DNA from: Thunnus maccoyii
Taxonomy: Eukaryota > Chordata > Actinopteri > Scombriformes > Scombridae
Direction: 5' to 3'
Assembly: GCF_910596095.1 (NCBI RefSeq)
Contig: NC_056534.1
Span: 37,472,088 to 37,536,087 of the forward strand
DNA: 64,000 nt
Shown: in pieces, positions 16,284 to 26,331 of the stretch
Position numbering within the stretch: the first letter of the stretch is position 1
How the letters are laid out: every line of letters begins with the position of its first letter
The notes under the pieces: model-generated
What the model was told of the DNA's origin: nothing
Database searches by the model: none
The model's input: the letters and a program-made list of their open reading frames with translations, nothing else
Position numbers and translations under genes: made by a program

Positions 16284-19178
16284 ATGGAAGCAAATAAGGG
16301 TCGTTAATATTTTGAGCTTGTGAAACGGGTTGTGAATGTGTAATAAAGTTTTGCAGCTGTAGAAATATTTTGCACATGTGTAAAATGTTTTGCAGCTGTA
16401 GAAATATTTTGCACATGTGTAAAATGTTTTGTAGCTGTAGAAATACTTTATGTATTTGTGCAGGAATATTTTCAACAGTGAGGTTTCACAAAGTCTGAGA
16501 GATGACCACACAATTTTCCTAACTGTGCGACAGTGAAGTTAAATGAGAGACAAAAATACAAAATCTTTCCTGTGTATGTGACACTTACAAGCTACAAACT
16601 ACAAGTTATGAGTATGAATTTTGACCCTGTTTTTACAACTGAATCCGATTGGTCAAACATAGAGTCAGTCTGTCCAATCAGAGGGCAGATGGTTCCATTG
16701 CGTTTTATACAGTCTATGGTTCATCCTCATGCAGGTCCTGAATTTTTTTATGGACAATAATGCCGGCTCTCCTGCGACCCAGGTGGCTTTAAATGTACTT
16801 GAGGATGCTGTAGATATCAATGGTAAACATTTAATGTGTTGTGTATTTAGCTTGCTGTTAGTTTGCTGTTATTGTAAGGCAACACAGTTGTCCAAATGTA
16901 TACCAAATGCATATTTTCAAGTTCAGGAAGGCTGCTTTATGTACCCAGAACAGAACAGTAATGTAGCTTTAGGAAGTTAGCAAACGTCTGCTAGTGTTAC
17001 TAAAGGAGCAGCATCAATGCTGGCAAGCAAATTCTCAAGCTGAAGGCAAACCAAGAATGAAAACATGTATCATAATTACCAACAGTTAGACATGAAGGCT
17101 GGCTGTGGATTTAGGACAGTCTAACTACTGCGGCATCACAGAAGCTTCAATGTGAACTTGCAGTAGCGTATCTTCAGTCAGAGCCTTCAGTAACGAACTG
17201 CCCCCCCGAAGTTGATGCAACAGTGTTCACCGGTCACTCACACAACTTCAACAAATTCAATAAAGTATAGAAACAATATTATCAGTGCTCCTTCAGCTCA
17301 ATAAGAAAAATAAAACATATAAACACAGCATTATTATCTATCTACTGCCCAATTTCACCCTTTTTTGGAAAGCTCCAGCAATACTAAATAGATACGACCT
17401 CAACAATAAACAATGATGTATAAACCACAACACTACAATAACTTTATCTCTCCTAAATAGAGTAAAAAGTAGCACATACAAACCACTTCTAATCTGCTGG
17501 ATATTATTCAAAACATTACAATACTAGTACCACTACCAGTACCTTTAAAGTGATGCTGATACCAATAGAGTACTTCATTCACAACCGATGACTAGAGACA
17601 GTTCTAACGCTGCTGGCTCACATATTCCAGGAGGGAGTGTTGCACAGAGGATCAGGAATGACACCCAGGTGATAGCTGACCTGCCAGACACAGCGGTGGA
17701 TAACAGACAGTATTTACATGGAAGTGTGAAGTCTTGGTCCAGGTCACATACTTGTCATCCCAAATTGCTGTTTTTGGAGCATCTGATATCCAGAGTGTCA
17801 CAGAAAGCAGTTTCATCTGTACGAGGACGTAGCTTCCGTTTTAGTTTGAGGTGCTTTATACTGTAAATAGGTTACTTATGTACATTTTATTTGCTATGTA
17901 ATGCTTCTTGTGCTATTGTTTCTTTTACAATAAAGTGACTACAGTGAATTGTTTGTTTGTTTGTTACACCTATGTACCATTAACTATTTTTACTAGACCC
18001 TCAAAGAATCCAAATATTAAATCCTTACATGCCAAGAGAAAAAAAAGAAAAGTTACTGTTTGGAAACATTAATAACACACAGATGTGGTTTGTAATGTTT
18101 TGAAATACTTTGTTACTTTCTGTTTTCAGAGAGCAGCACTGACAGTTTGACCAGAAGTGCCGTCATGCCAAATAGATTAACTAGATGAACAATATTCATA
18201 TTTTGTATGTATGACTTAACAACCAGCTCTTGCACAGCAGTGGAGTCAGTAATACATTTTCATGCAATGTCATGCCTCCTGCTGATCTGTGCCTACAATG
18301 GCTCCTGAGTGGTTGAGGCTGGTACAGCAGACTGTAAACCAAGCTGATGTGGATCATCAGGCCTTCTAGATCAAAGCTGTGGCATCTTAGACCCCGATAA
18401 CACTCATTTTAGAACTTCTGAACTTTTGGGATGGAGCTGTAGTCTTTTGCCTCCTTCAGCATCTGAAATATGAGAATGACAACTCATGTCTAACAAATGG
18501 GTGTTATCATCGGGTCACACAAAGCTGCAGATATGTCCGCTAATACAGCGCCGCTTCTCACTGATGTATTTAGCAACTACACACAAAGTGAATTATTTAC
18601 TTATTGGTACAAGGGAAGACTGGATATTAATCTTATTAGAAAGATCTTAGAAATAAAACATCATCAATGTGTTGCTGTACAATAACAGCAAACTAACTGC
18701 AAGCTAAATATACAACACATGAAATGTTGACCATTAATATCTACAGCATCCTTAAGTATAATTAAACCCACCTGGGTAGCAGGAGAGCTGTTTTAAAATT
18801 CAGGACCTGCAGGGGGATGAACACAACAGAAGCATCCACCCTTTGGTGGGACAGACTGACTCTGTGTTCGGATTCAGCTGTAAAAACAGGGTCAAAATTC
18901 ATACTCATAACTTGCAGTTTGTAGCTTATAACTTCAGGGTTGCACACACAGGCAGGATATTCATGTGTCCATCTCGCAGACAAATATTCCTGCACAAATT
19001 TTAATCACAAATACACAAAATATTTCTACAAAAACCTTTTACACACGTGCAAATTATATCTGTGTGCACAAAACTTTTTCACGCATGCACAAAATATTTC
19101 TACAGCTGCAAAACTTGATTACACATTCACAAACCATTTCACAAGCTCAAAATATTAGCAACCCTTATTTGCTTCCAT
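16284..19178. mobile_element. Element with long inverted terminal arms, no visible transposase
   Basis: The left end reads atggaagcaaataagggt (16284) and the right end is its reverse complement, acccttatttgcttccat (ending 19178). The match continues inward with divergence and indels: left arm to about 16889, right arm from about 18662. Shared inner blocks include GCAGCTGTAGAAATATTTTG, ATGAGTATGAATTTTGACCC, GCAGGTCCTGAATTTT and GGATGCTGTAGATAT. The 1.8-kb centre has no long reading frame. Flanking bases are AT-rich (..aat / atat..), so a target duplication cannot be assigned. It is probably a non-autonomous, foldback-like DNA transposon. Confidence 0.75.
16349..16450 (+). repeat. 39-bp tandem repeat inside the left arm
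   Basis: The segment ttttgcagctgtagaaatat starts at 16349, 16388 and 16427 (third copy with one change). Between starts runs tttgcacatgtgtaaaatg. The right arm carries related but more diverged units. Confidence 0.88.
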
Positions 19179-19187
19179 ATATAAGAG

Positions 19188-19440
19188 GCGTCCTTGTGGC
19201 CGAGCGGTCTAAGACATTTCCTGTCAGCTCTCCACTGTGTGCTATCTAAAGACAAAATTCATTGTAAATGTCTCCAATTACATGCATTCAAACAGACGGG
19301 TGTGTTATACAGTTCATCCCTTTGTCATATACTTTCAAATATGAGGAAAGTTTCTGCTATCACACACATTTTCCCACAGTGTCATCATCATGTACTCCCA
19401 CACATCTCTATTTCTGTATATTTGGCCACGTGAGTAATCG
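19188..19440 (+). repeat. tRNA-head SINE-like sequence
   Basis: GGCGTCCTTGTGGCCGAGCGGTCTAAGAC resembles the 5' half of a tRNA-Leu (A box gtggccgagcgg). No clear B box or acceptor stem follows. It sits next to the right end of the inverted-arm element. Best read as an old SINE. Confidence 0.45.
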
Positions 19441-19747
19441 GCTGACGCTGTTTTTTCTAGTCCACACCTACTATTTCTTGTTGCTTGCAAAGTTGTGACT
19501 TACCCAACCTGCAGAACAAACGAAGCACAACAGTGTTTATCCAGGGAGTGTTTGCATATCCAGCAACACTCCCACACTGCTGCTCAGCGAGGTCAGGGAG
19601 CTCTACCTAGTGGTTGGGAGCACGACTGTCTGAGGCTGCACATTACACTGTCTGTCATGTTCTCAACTGCTTTGTGACTGATTAGTTGTAAGTGTATGAG
19701 GACATATTAAAGTATTATTTGTGGTTGTGTGTCTTTATTACACAACA

Positions 19748-19935
19748 TGAGGGAGTGGTAGCACGAGAGATAGAGAAGCAGACTTCTGACCGGAAAGTTA
19801 GTGGTTTCAAAACTGGCTGAGAAAATATGGGTGTGGAACGTGAATGACTCTTTCCTCCTCAAACTGCTGAAGTAGCCTTGAGGAAGACATTTAACCTCAA
19901 GCAGCTCCAGTAGAGTTATTCAAGTGGAAGTGGTT
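19748..19935 (+). repeat. tRNA-derived SINE
   Basis: It has an A-box-like GTGGTAGCACGAGAG, then CTTCTGACCGGAAAGTTAG and B-box-like GTGGTTTCAAAAC. Next come AACTGCTGAAGTAGCCTTGAG and GAAGACATTTAACCTCAAGC, a core I recognise from fish SINEs (CTTGAGCAAGGCACTTAACC type). Confidence 0.65.
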
Positions 19936-20029
19936 TGACTGGAGCTCCCAGCAGGTGCTCATGTATGAGATGATATAAATATGAAACAGAAGAGAAAACA
20001 TGTGAATGCAGACTATTAAGGCTATTAAA

Positions 20030-21030
20030 TGCAGTGATGGAAGAAGTATTCAGATTCTCTATTAAAGTAAAAGTAGCAAAACTAAAGTATAAATACACAT
20101 ATCTCCTCTCTTCCCTGATGCATAGATGCTTATTGGGCTTCACTGTATTGAGAAATTATTATTTGTGTTTTCGTTCTTCCCCATTTTCTTTCTTTTTTTT
20201 TCTTTTGCATTACAATTATTTATCAATTTGATGATCAGAGTTATCACTATAGCATCTATAACAGTTGAACTATGATTAATCAGGGGGGCTATGAACCCAG
20301 TATGGACACTGTAGAGACATCAGTCAATGTTCATTAAAGTATAAAAAAGATGGAAAAAGTAAACAAGTATCAAAAGTAAAAGTATTCATAAGGTAGAACA
20401 TGTGGTCTTGTGATATATTATTATTATATTATTATAACAGTCCCTCATCTAAACATTTAATACATAGTTTATGATACACTACAATATAGTTGTAAGCAGA
20501 TATAGGGACATTTGTAAGTGTTTACTATATGTCAACAATTATAACTTCACCTATGAAGACATTTTATATGATTTTATATGTGTTTTATATTCCAGCCTCG
20601 ACCTCTGGATGCTTCTGGAGTTCTAGTTGTTGATCTGATCTGCTCACAGCTTCATTTTACTGTCTTATAAGCTGTTTGTTTATAAACTGCTTATAAACTG
20701 GGAATTTAAAGTAAAGTAGTACCATTATTATTACTGTTGCATTCATGTGGAAGTAGTATTTGTATGTTGTAGTTGGTCAACATGAAGCCAATTTTTCTGC
20801 GTAGTTTAATGTACGACAACAAATCATGTCTCATATCAATTACATATTTCATGTGCAGTGGAGTAAAAAGGATATTTTCTTCTGAAATGTAATGAAGCAT
20901 AAAGTAGCATTAAATTGGAAAATACAGTACAAATATACACAGAAAACTCAATTTTACTGTCAAAAAAAATGAATAAATTGAGCAAAATACGGTTTGAGAG
21001 TAAAGTTTGAGTACATTTGTGTTTCTGAAG
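20030..21030. repeat. Degenerate teleost dispersed repeat
   Basis: It begins CAGTGATGGAAGAAGTATTC followed by AAAGTAAAAGTAGCA. The mirror-type end (AGTGGAGTAAAAAGGATATT, TACAGTACAAATATAC, AAAGTTTGAGTAC) lies about 0.9 kb away. This start and end match a very abundant percomorph repeat. The middle is AT-rich and diverged. Confidence 0.55.
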
Positions 21031-22132
21031 GGAAACATGTAACAGCACAGTAACATGCGTACATGGTCTCTCTGTGACATCATGGGCCTCCACACAGCGA
21101 ACTGAACTGTATCTCCTTTCTCTGCTTGAGAAGTTGGCCCCGTGGCACACAAGCAAACAAAATAGCCCATTGTACTGCGAGAGCACCGAGCACAAACATC
21201 AGCAAACTGTGCCGCCGTTACCTACAAGCCTCGACAAAAACAGGGCCCTCATTCATTTTGAGTTTCCAATCCAGATATCTGCGTGACCTTTCGGAGGGTT
21301 TTCACTGCGCGGTGCATTCCAGTGTGGAGTCATTAGAAATGCCCTTGATGAATCACCTTGGGGGAAGTGCTAGATACTCGAGGACGCATGTAACATAGTA
21401 AACAAAGAACTTGTAGATTTGTCTCTTTAAGGAGACGACATCAGATCATTACGCATGTAAAGGAAAATGCCTTTAATGTGGTTTAACGGAGACCACTTTA
21501 GCTTCAGCCAAACCTGCACAAATCAAATTATGTAATTTAATTTGAGTTTCAGTAGAGCTATTCTTGTTTGCTCCTTGGAGTTTGTAAAGACTTTAAAATA
21601 AGAGCAGTCAGGACAGCTGGGGTAACTGGGTCTGTAAATTACATCTCTTAACAACTGAGGTTTTCATCCATTTTTTCCTTATTTTTCCTCAAAAAGCAGC
21701 GTGTACTTCAGACCAGTTGTCATTTGTTGCATATCTAATTGAGTTGTGAGCAGTTTCACCGGTGATTATTTACATTTAAGTCATTTTTTAAAGCCTAGAG
21801 GTCAAACTTCCAGTAAATCACAAGAAAGAGAAACATTTAGTCAGAAAAAATTGAGCAGAAGTGGATTTTGTCATCGTTCCTATTCTGTCAAGCATCTCGC
21901 AACCTTAAAGGTTTACCACATAACCCCACGATTGTCTAATTGCTGTTTCAAAATCGTCTCCACACTGCCGGAAATTAAATTCATGTGAGAAAATACACAA
22001 AATCACTTCATTTTAACGTTTTTGGCTACACTGTGAGAAATAATGTAATATATCATGTAAATTCCCAGAAAGAAATAACTCCGTCTACTGTTTAAAATCA
22101 AAACTATGACTTCCCAACTTCAAGTTCAACAC

Positions 22133-22715
22133 TTTATTTTGTGCTTTCATCTTCAAATAGTAAAGTGAATAATTTCACTTTTGTTTTAAAAGTATCTGTA
22201 TAAATAACATTTCAACAAATCACGATAAATGTTGCTATTTACAAAGTCACAGGAATATTCAGTCCTATTCCAACAATAAATAAGAGTAAATTCTAAGTAC
22301 ATCTACTTAAGAGAAACACAACTATGCAAAGCAATCAGGGTGCACCACTTCAAGTTTGGTAAAATAAAATGTAAAAAAAAAAACACATACAATGAATCAA
22401 CTGTTACAATTCTTACACAATGGAAATAATTACAAAACACTGGGGGGAACTATCTACAAATGTGCACTCCCAATTAATAGGGAAACAGATATATATATTT
22501 GTATATAAAGGTGCCTAAATTGCACTGTGCAAAAGAGGTGTCTACTGTATATAGCCACCCATCCACTGACAATAAGCTGCCAAGACAATATGTCCTGTAT
22601 CACATATTAATGCTGAGCCACTATTAACAAAAAAAATAATCCTTTACACAGCAATGAATTCAAGTCACCAGGTTTGAAGCAAAAAGTGTGAGGTTCAGGT
22701 CACCCAGAACTCTGA
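22133..22715 (-). other. CDKN2D 3' UTR (inferred)
   Basis: AATAAA on the minus strand (TTTATT at 22133-22138 on plus) lies about 580 bases past the CDKN2D stop. The intervening sequence is AT-rich and non-coding. The end is inferred from this signal only. Confidence 0.45.
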
Positions 22716-25152
22716 CTAACTATGAATGTGGGCGAAAAGCAAGTCAATCATATCAGGCACGCATGAAGCTCGGGCCACGTCTATCGCCGTCTGACCGCTG
22801 ACGTTGGCGTGCTTCAGGTCGGACCGGGGTGCCAAGAACTCCACAACATCCCGGTGGCCTTCCCGGATGGCAATGTGGATAGGCAAGGCGCCGCTCTGGT
22901 CCGGGATGTTTACTGAAGCGCCGTACTCCACCAGAACCTGCAGAGTGTCGAGGAATCCTGTACGGGCTGCGTCATGGACCGGCGCTATCCCGTGTTTGTC
23001 TTGGATGTTGGGGTCTGCTCCTTTTTCCAACAGCAAACTGGCGATCTTGGAATTCCCCATCATCATTACCTGTGAGAAGTATTAGGAGATGTTTACTACA
23101 TTATTTATTATTACATTCATTTATTATATTCAACATCTGGGTGTAAACGACACCAGATTCATCAAATTCAGAGGCCTTTTAACCATTTCATGTCAAGAAC
23201 CTACAGAGATCATCAGTCCATATTCAATGTTTCATCTTAGTACTAAAAGTCATTTCCATGAAAATATGTCAAATGCGACCTGGTGAATAATTAATACAGT
23301 TACTGTCTGTAGTATTGATATAGTGTAGTATAGTGCAACTAATGATTATCTTCATTACAGATTAATCTGTTAGTTTTTGGTCCATAAAATGCTGTAAAAT
23401 CTCGATCATGGCTTCTCAAAGTCCAACATCCTTGAATGTCTTCAGTCCAAAACCCAAAAATATTCAGTTTACTGTCGTAGAAGACTAAATAAACCAGAAA
23501 ATATTCACATCATAGAGGCTTTTTTCCTAAAAAATGATTCCAAACAATTAATTGATTATCAAAATAGTTTAATACTAATACTCTAATATAATTTCTATTA
23601 AGTGAACATATAATATATATATAATGTGTTATAGGTGTTTCTACAGCTGAAGCTATTAGTCCCTTGATCAATTAGTCAATGGACAGAAAATTAATCAGCA
23701 ACAACTTTGATAATCAATTAAACATTGAAGTCAGTCATCAAGCAAAAACACCCTGGTTCCAATCTCTCAAATGTGAGGATTTGCTGATTTGTTCTTTGTT
23801 ATTTCATAGCAAATGAAATATCTTTTGGGTTTTGAATGTTGGTTGGACAACTCAGCTTGAGGTCTGGGAAACTGTGATGAACATTTTACACTATTTTCTG
23901 ATGTTTACAGATCAAATCAATCAATAATATTCATAATGAGAATAATAATTAATTACAGCCTTACTATTTAGTGTATCTTCATTGATATAAATGGTCTGGA
24001 CAAAATATTAGAAACACCTCTCAGTATTATGCAATACTATTCAACAACACCACAAACAGCAGCCTCCAAATTGACCATGAAGTTGAATCAATAACTGTCT
24101 AAAACAGTTTAATCAAAAACTGAACATTATAACCTTGATGAAGTTAAGATCATATTTCAGGGCTGTGAGTCTATATCCTCTTTCTATTCATCAGACAAAT
24201 AATAAAATATTTCTCATTTCCTTGGAAGATCAGACACTGTACTGTAAACTATGCCTTAAAAGGACAGGTTCACAAACAACAGTCAGGTGCCTGAATGAAC
24301 ACTGAAAGAAGTTTAATCAATCCTCTTGTTCATACTTCAACATCAAAGTGATGGGGGCAAAAATCCACAGTGTGTCCACAGAGTCATCTTGTGCAAAATT
24401 GCATTTAAAAGTGTATCTGAAGCTTATATGAATCTTCAGCAGTCCTAGTTAGTCATATAAGGTGGATATCTGACACATTTACAGTCTTTTTAGTATCAAA
24501 TTCCCTCTTTGTGTTTCCTCGGACAGTGTTTCCCTGTTGAGCTGTGGTGGAAGTATAGTAACAAAAACTTTGGCACTAAAAAGACTGTAACGTTGAAAGA
24601 TATCTACTTGATTTGACTCATTAAGACATCTGAAGCTTCATATTAGCTTCAGATAAACTTTTAAATACATTTTTGCACTGAAGGAGGACTGTGACTTTTG
24701 TCCCCCATCACTTACATTGTAAGGTCATTATGAAGGGATCTTCTAATGGTCAGTATGAACATGAGGAATGATTACAGCAAGAAAAACATGTGTCAATGTT
24801 CATCTGGGCTCCTGACTGTTGTTTTATGACAGACTTGAAACACTGTGAACCTGTCATTTTAACACAGGGAGCCATAACACATTCATAACATGCAACTGTT
24901 TGTGTACGGCATGTTTCAAGAAGGGAGGAGACGCGCCTGTAACCGAATAACCAGAATATGTATTGAATGTTGTAGTTAATACGCGGTTGAATATGAATGA
25001 TTAGTCCTCACCTGTAGCGCAGTCCTGCCAAATTCATTGACAGTGTCAGGATGCACCCTGCACTCCTCCAGGATCCTCTGCACTTCGCTGGTGTTCCCTT
25101 TGGCTGCCGCCGCCGTCAACGCTTTACCTGCATCCATCTGACTAAGGACCAT
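22716..25152 (-). CDS. cdkn2d: Cyclin-dependent kinase 4 inhibitor D (p19-INK4d)
   Basis: INK4-family inhibitor that binds CDK4/6 and blocks cyclin D binding, arresting cells in G1. Two exons on the minus strand, 25152-25012 and 23069-22716, give 164 residues (human 166). The protein is almost entirely ankyrin repeats: residues 1-47 in exon 1 ([20 protein letters not shown] start), then [20 protein letters not shown] and onward. The block [20 protein letters not shown] is nearly identical to human CDKN2D. The intron falls after codon 47 (..TALQ/V..), as in human. The ATG at 25152 aligns exactly with the human start; an upstream in-frame extension has only a GTG. The neighbour is AP1M2, as in human 19p13.2. 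Not CDKN2A/B/C: closest to D throughout. Confidence 0.95.
23334..23960. repeat. Two diverged copies of a teleost dispersed repeat
   Basis: The first copy runs from GTGCAACTAATGATTATC through AATATTCAGTTTACTGTCG to a TTGATTATCAAAATAG-type end. A second, opposite-facing copy (about 23637-23960) has TCTCAAATGTGAGGATTTGC, ATCTTTTGGGTTTTGAATG and ends AATTAATTACAGCC. I recognise both as a widespread teleost AT-rich repeat of the GGCTGCAACTAACGATTA type. Related copies lie at 31374, 35411, 55768 and 56036. Confidence 0.6.
24256..24862. mobile_element. MITE with TTAA flanks, copy 1
   Basis: The left end TTAA/AAGGACAGGTTCAC (24256) and right end GTGAACCTGTCATT/TTAA (to 24862) are inverted repeats flanked by TTAA. 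The similarity continues inward about 90 bases (CAACAGTCAGG.GCC.GA.TGAACA and ATCATTCCTC.TGTTCATACT in opposite orientation). There is no coding capacity. TTAA duplication suggests mobilisation by a piggyBac-like transposase. Confidence 0.75.
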
Positions 25153-26331
25153 TATAGTCTTTCTTTGTGCCTGTTCAGTAGGAGATGTACAACAGTGAAC
25201 GACGGGCACCTCACACGAGCAAACGTCAAGATGAAGAGTGAAGAAGCGACGCTATTTTTCAGGAAGATTAACGTCTGCTACAGCTAGCTGCTACTACTAC
25301 AGCATCCGGCTAGCCTCAGTTCCCCCTGTTGACGCCATATTAACCGACTCTGCTAGCGTAATGTTACATCAGGTCGTCTAAACAAATCGTACGTTTGAAC
25401 AACAACCCCCCAAGCGAAAGTGTAATTGTTAACGAGAGCTATGTTATGTCAACTCAACCTCACAGACGGTTAGCATCCAGGCTAGCTGCTAACATTAAAA
25501 ACGGGGGCAAACTATAACGCTTTGTAGCATAACGTTACCTTGTTCGGTTCTTTGAGATCCACAACGTCGCCAAACGCTGTCCTAACCCGCTCTTTCTCCC
25601 TCTAAAGACCGGTAACTTTTAAATAAAATCCAAGCCAGGAAGGTTTATCAACATTAGAAAATACATTTGCGCGCTGAGATCTACACAGCAGCGTCTCCTG
25701 ACTACAATTTACAAACATTGGGCAGAACACGCGTTGACCAATCACAGCGCGTCTGGAGGCGGTCACTCTTCCTTATATGGTCAAAGAGGTGGAGTTACAA
25801 CTCTGTTACTACACTATCACCGTAGTAACAGCCGCGGCCGACCAATCAGAGCGCTTAGCCAAGAAAGCGGGCGATTCGTATACGTTGTTGTCTTCAAAGG
25901 CAGTTCATTCACATTTCTGACCTTTTGGTAGTAGAGCTCCAGACACAAGTGTGGAAAAAAGGCGGGTGAAAGTATTTAATTTTAGGCGGAATTCAGTGAC
26001 TGTGATTGCACAATGCATAACTACAATACCAGGACAAAATCTGTCCTTATATGGCGTTGAAAACTCGTGAAAAAACAACAAAGGCATACAACAAACTGAT
26101 AAAATTGTTTAAAAGGAATAATTGAATCAAACATTTAAATTATTTTCAGTGGTCTAACAATCAGAAAACATTAAAATCCTCTCCCACAAAGATTTAATAA
26201 AACAAGATCAGTGATGTTTAAATAGAGCAGGTGAAATTTAAAAGACATATTCTTTCAGTCCAGTTAAAGTGATCATTTTATGCTCCTCTGGAAGTCCTGG
26301 AAGTGAATGATATACAGCATCCTCCCAGGCT
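25153..26331. other. Spacer between CDKN2D start and AP1M2 stop
   Basis: It holds the CDKN2D 5' UTR and promoter (up to about 25.9 kb) and the AP1M2 3' UTR. A minus-strand ATTAAA at 26193-26198 is a possible AP1M2 polyadenylation signal. A donor-like GAACAAG/GTAACG on the minus strand near 25540 could end a non-coding CDKN2D first exon, but I cannot support a matching acceptor. Confidence 0.45.
25700..25880 (-). promoter_or_regulatory. CDKN2D promoter region (inferred)
   Basis: The sequence 0.55-0.75 kb upstream of the CDKN2D ATG has two GACCAATCA/GACCAATCAG CCAAT motifs (about 25737 and 25839). CpG dinucleotides are locally frequent (gcgcgtc, gccgcggccg, aaagcgggcgattcg), against an AT-rich background. 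This looks like a TATA-less CpG promoter. No start site can be fixed from sequence. Confidence 0.45.

Larger units (their letters stand above)
14384..22132. other. Gene-poor intergenic region with many repeats
   Basis: This separates the convergent LRRC8 (+) and CDKN2D (-) genes. It holds the 2.9-kb inverted-arm element (16284-19178), SINE-like sequences (about 19188-19440 and 19748-19935) and a degenerate teleost repeat (about 20030-21030). Open frames here are short and show no family motif. I support no gene. Confidence 0.7.
23070..25011 (-). other. CDKN2D intron (1.9 kb)
   Basis: A GTGAGG donor (25011 downwards) and CTCACAG acceptor flank a phase-0 intron. It contains diverged dispersed repeats at 23334-23960 and a TTAA-flanked MITE at 24256-24862. 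No exon is seen. Confidence 0.85.

Noticed and set aside
17588-17866. 92-codon open frame inside the inverted-arm element
   Set aside because: It has no transposase or other motif I recognise and its start is not supported by context. It may be a chance frame.
19188-19280. Possible tRNA-Leu gene (GTGGCCGAGCGGTCTAAGAC)
   Set aside because: Only the 5' half and A box are recognisable. No anticodon stem, B box or acceptor pairing follows, so it is more likely a SINE head.
25153-25209. N-terminal extension of CDKN2D starting MPVVHCCTS
   Set aside because: The codon at 25209 is GTG, not ATG. The ATG at 25152 aligns residue for residue with the human start, so the longer form is not supported.
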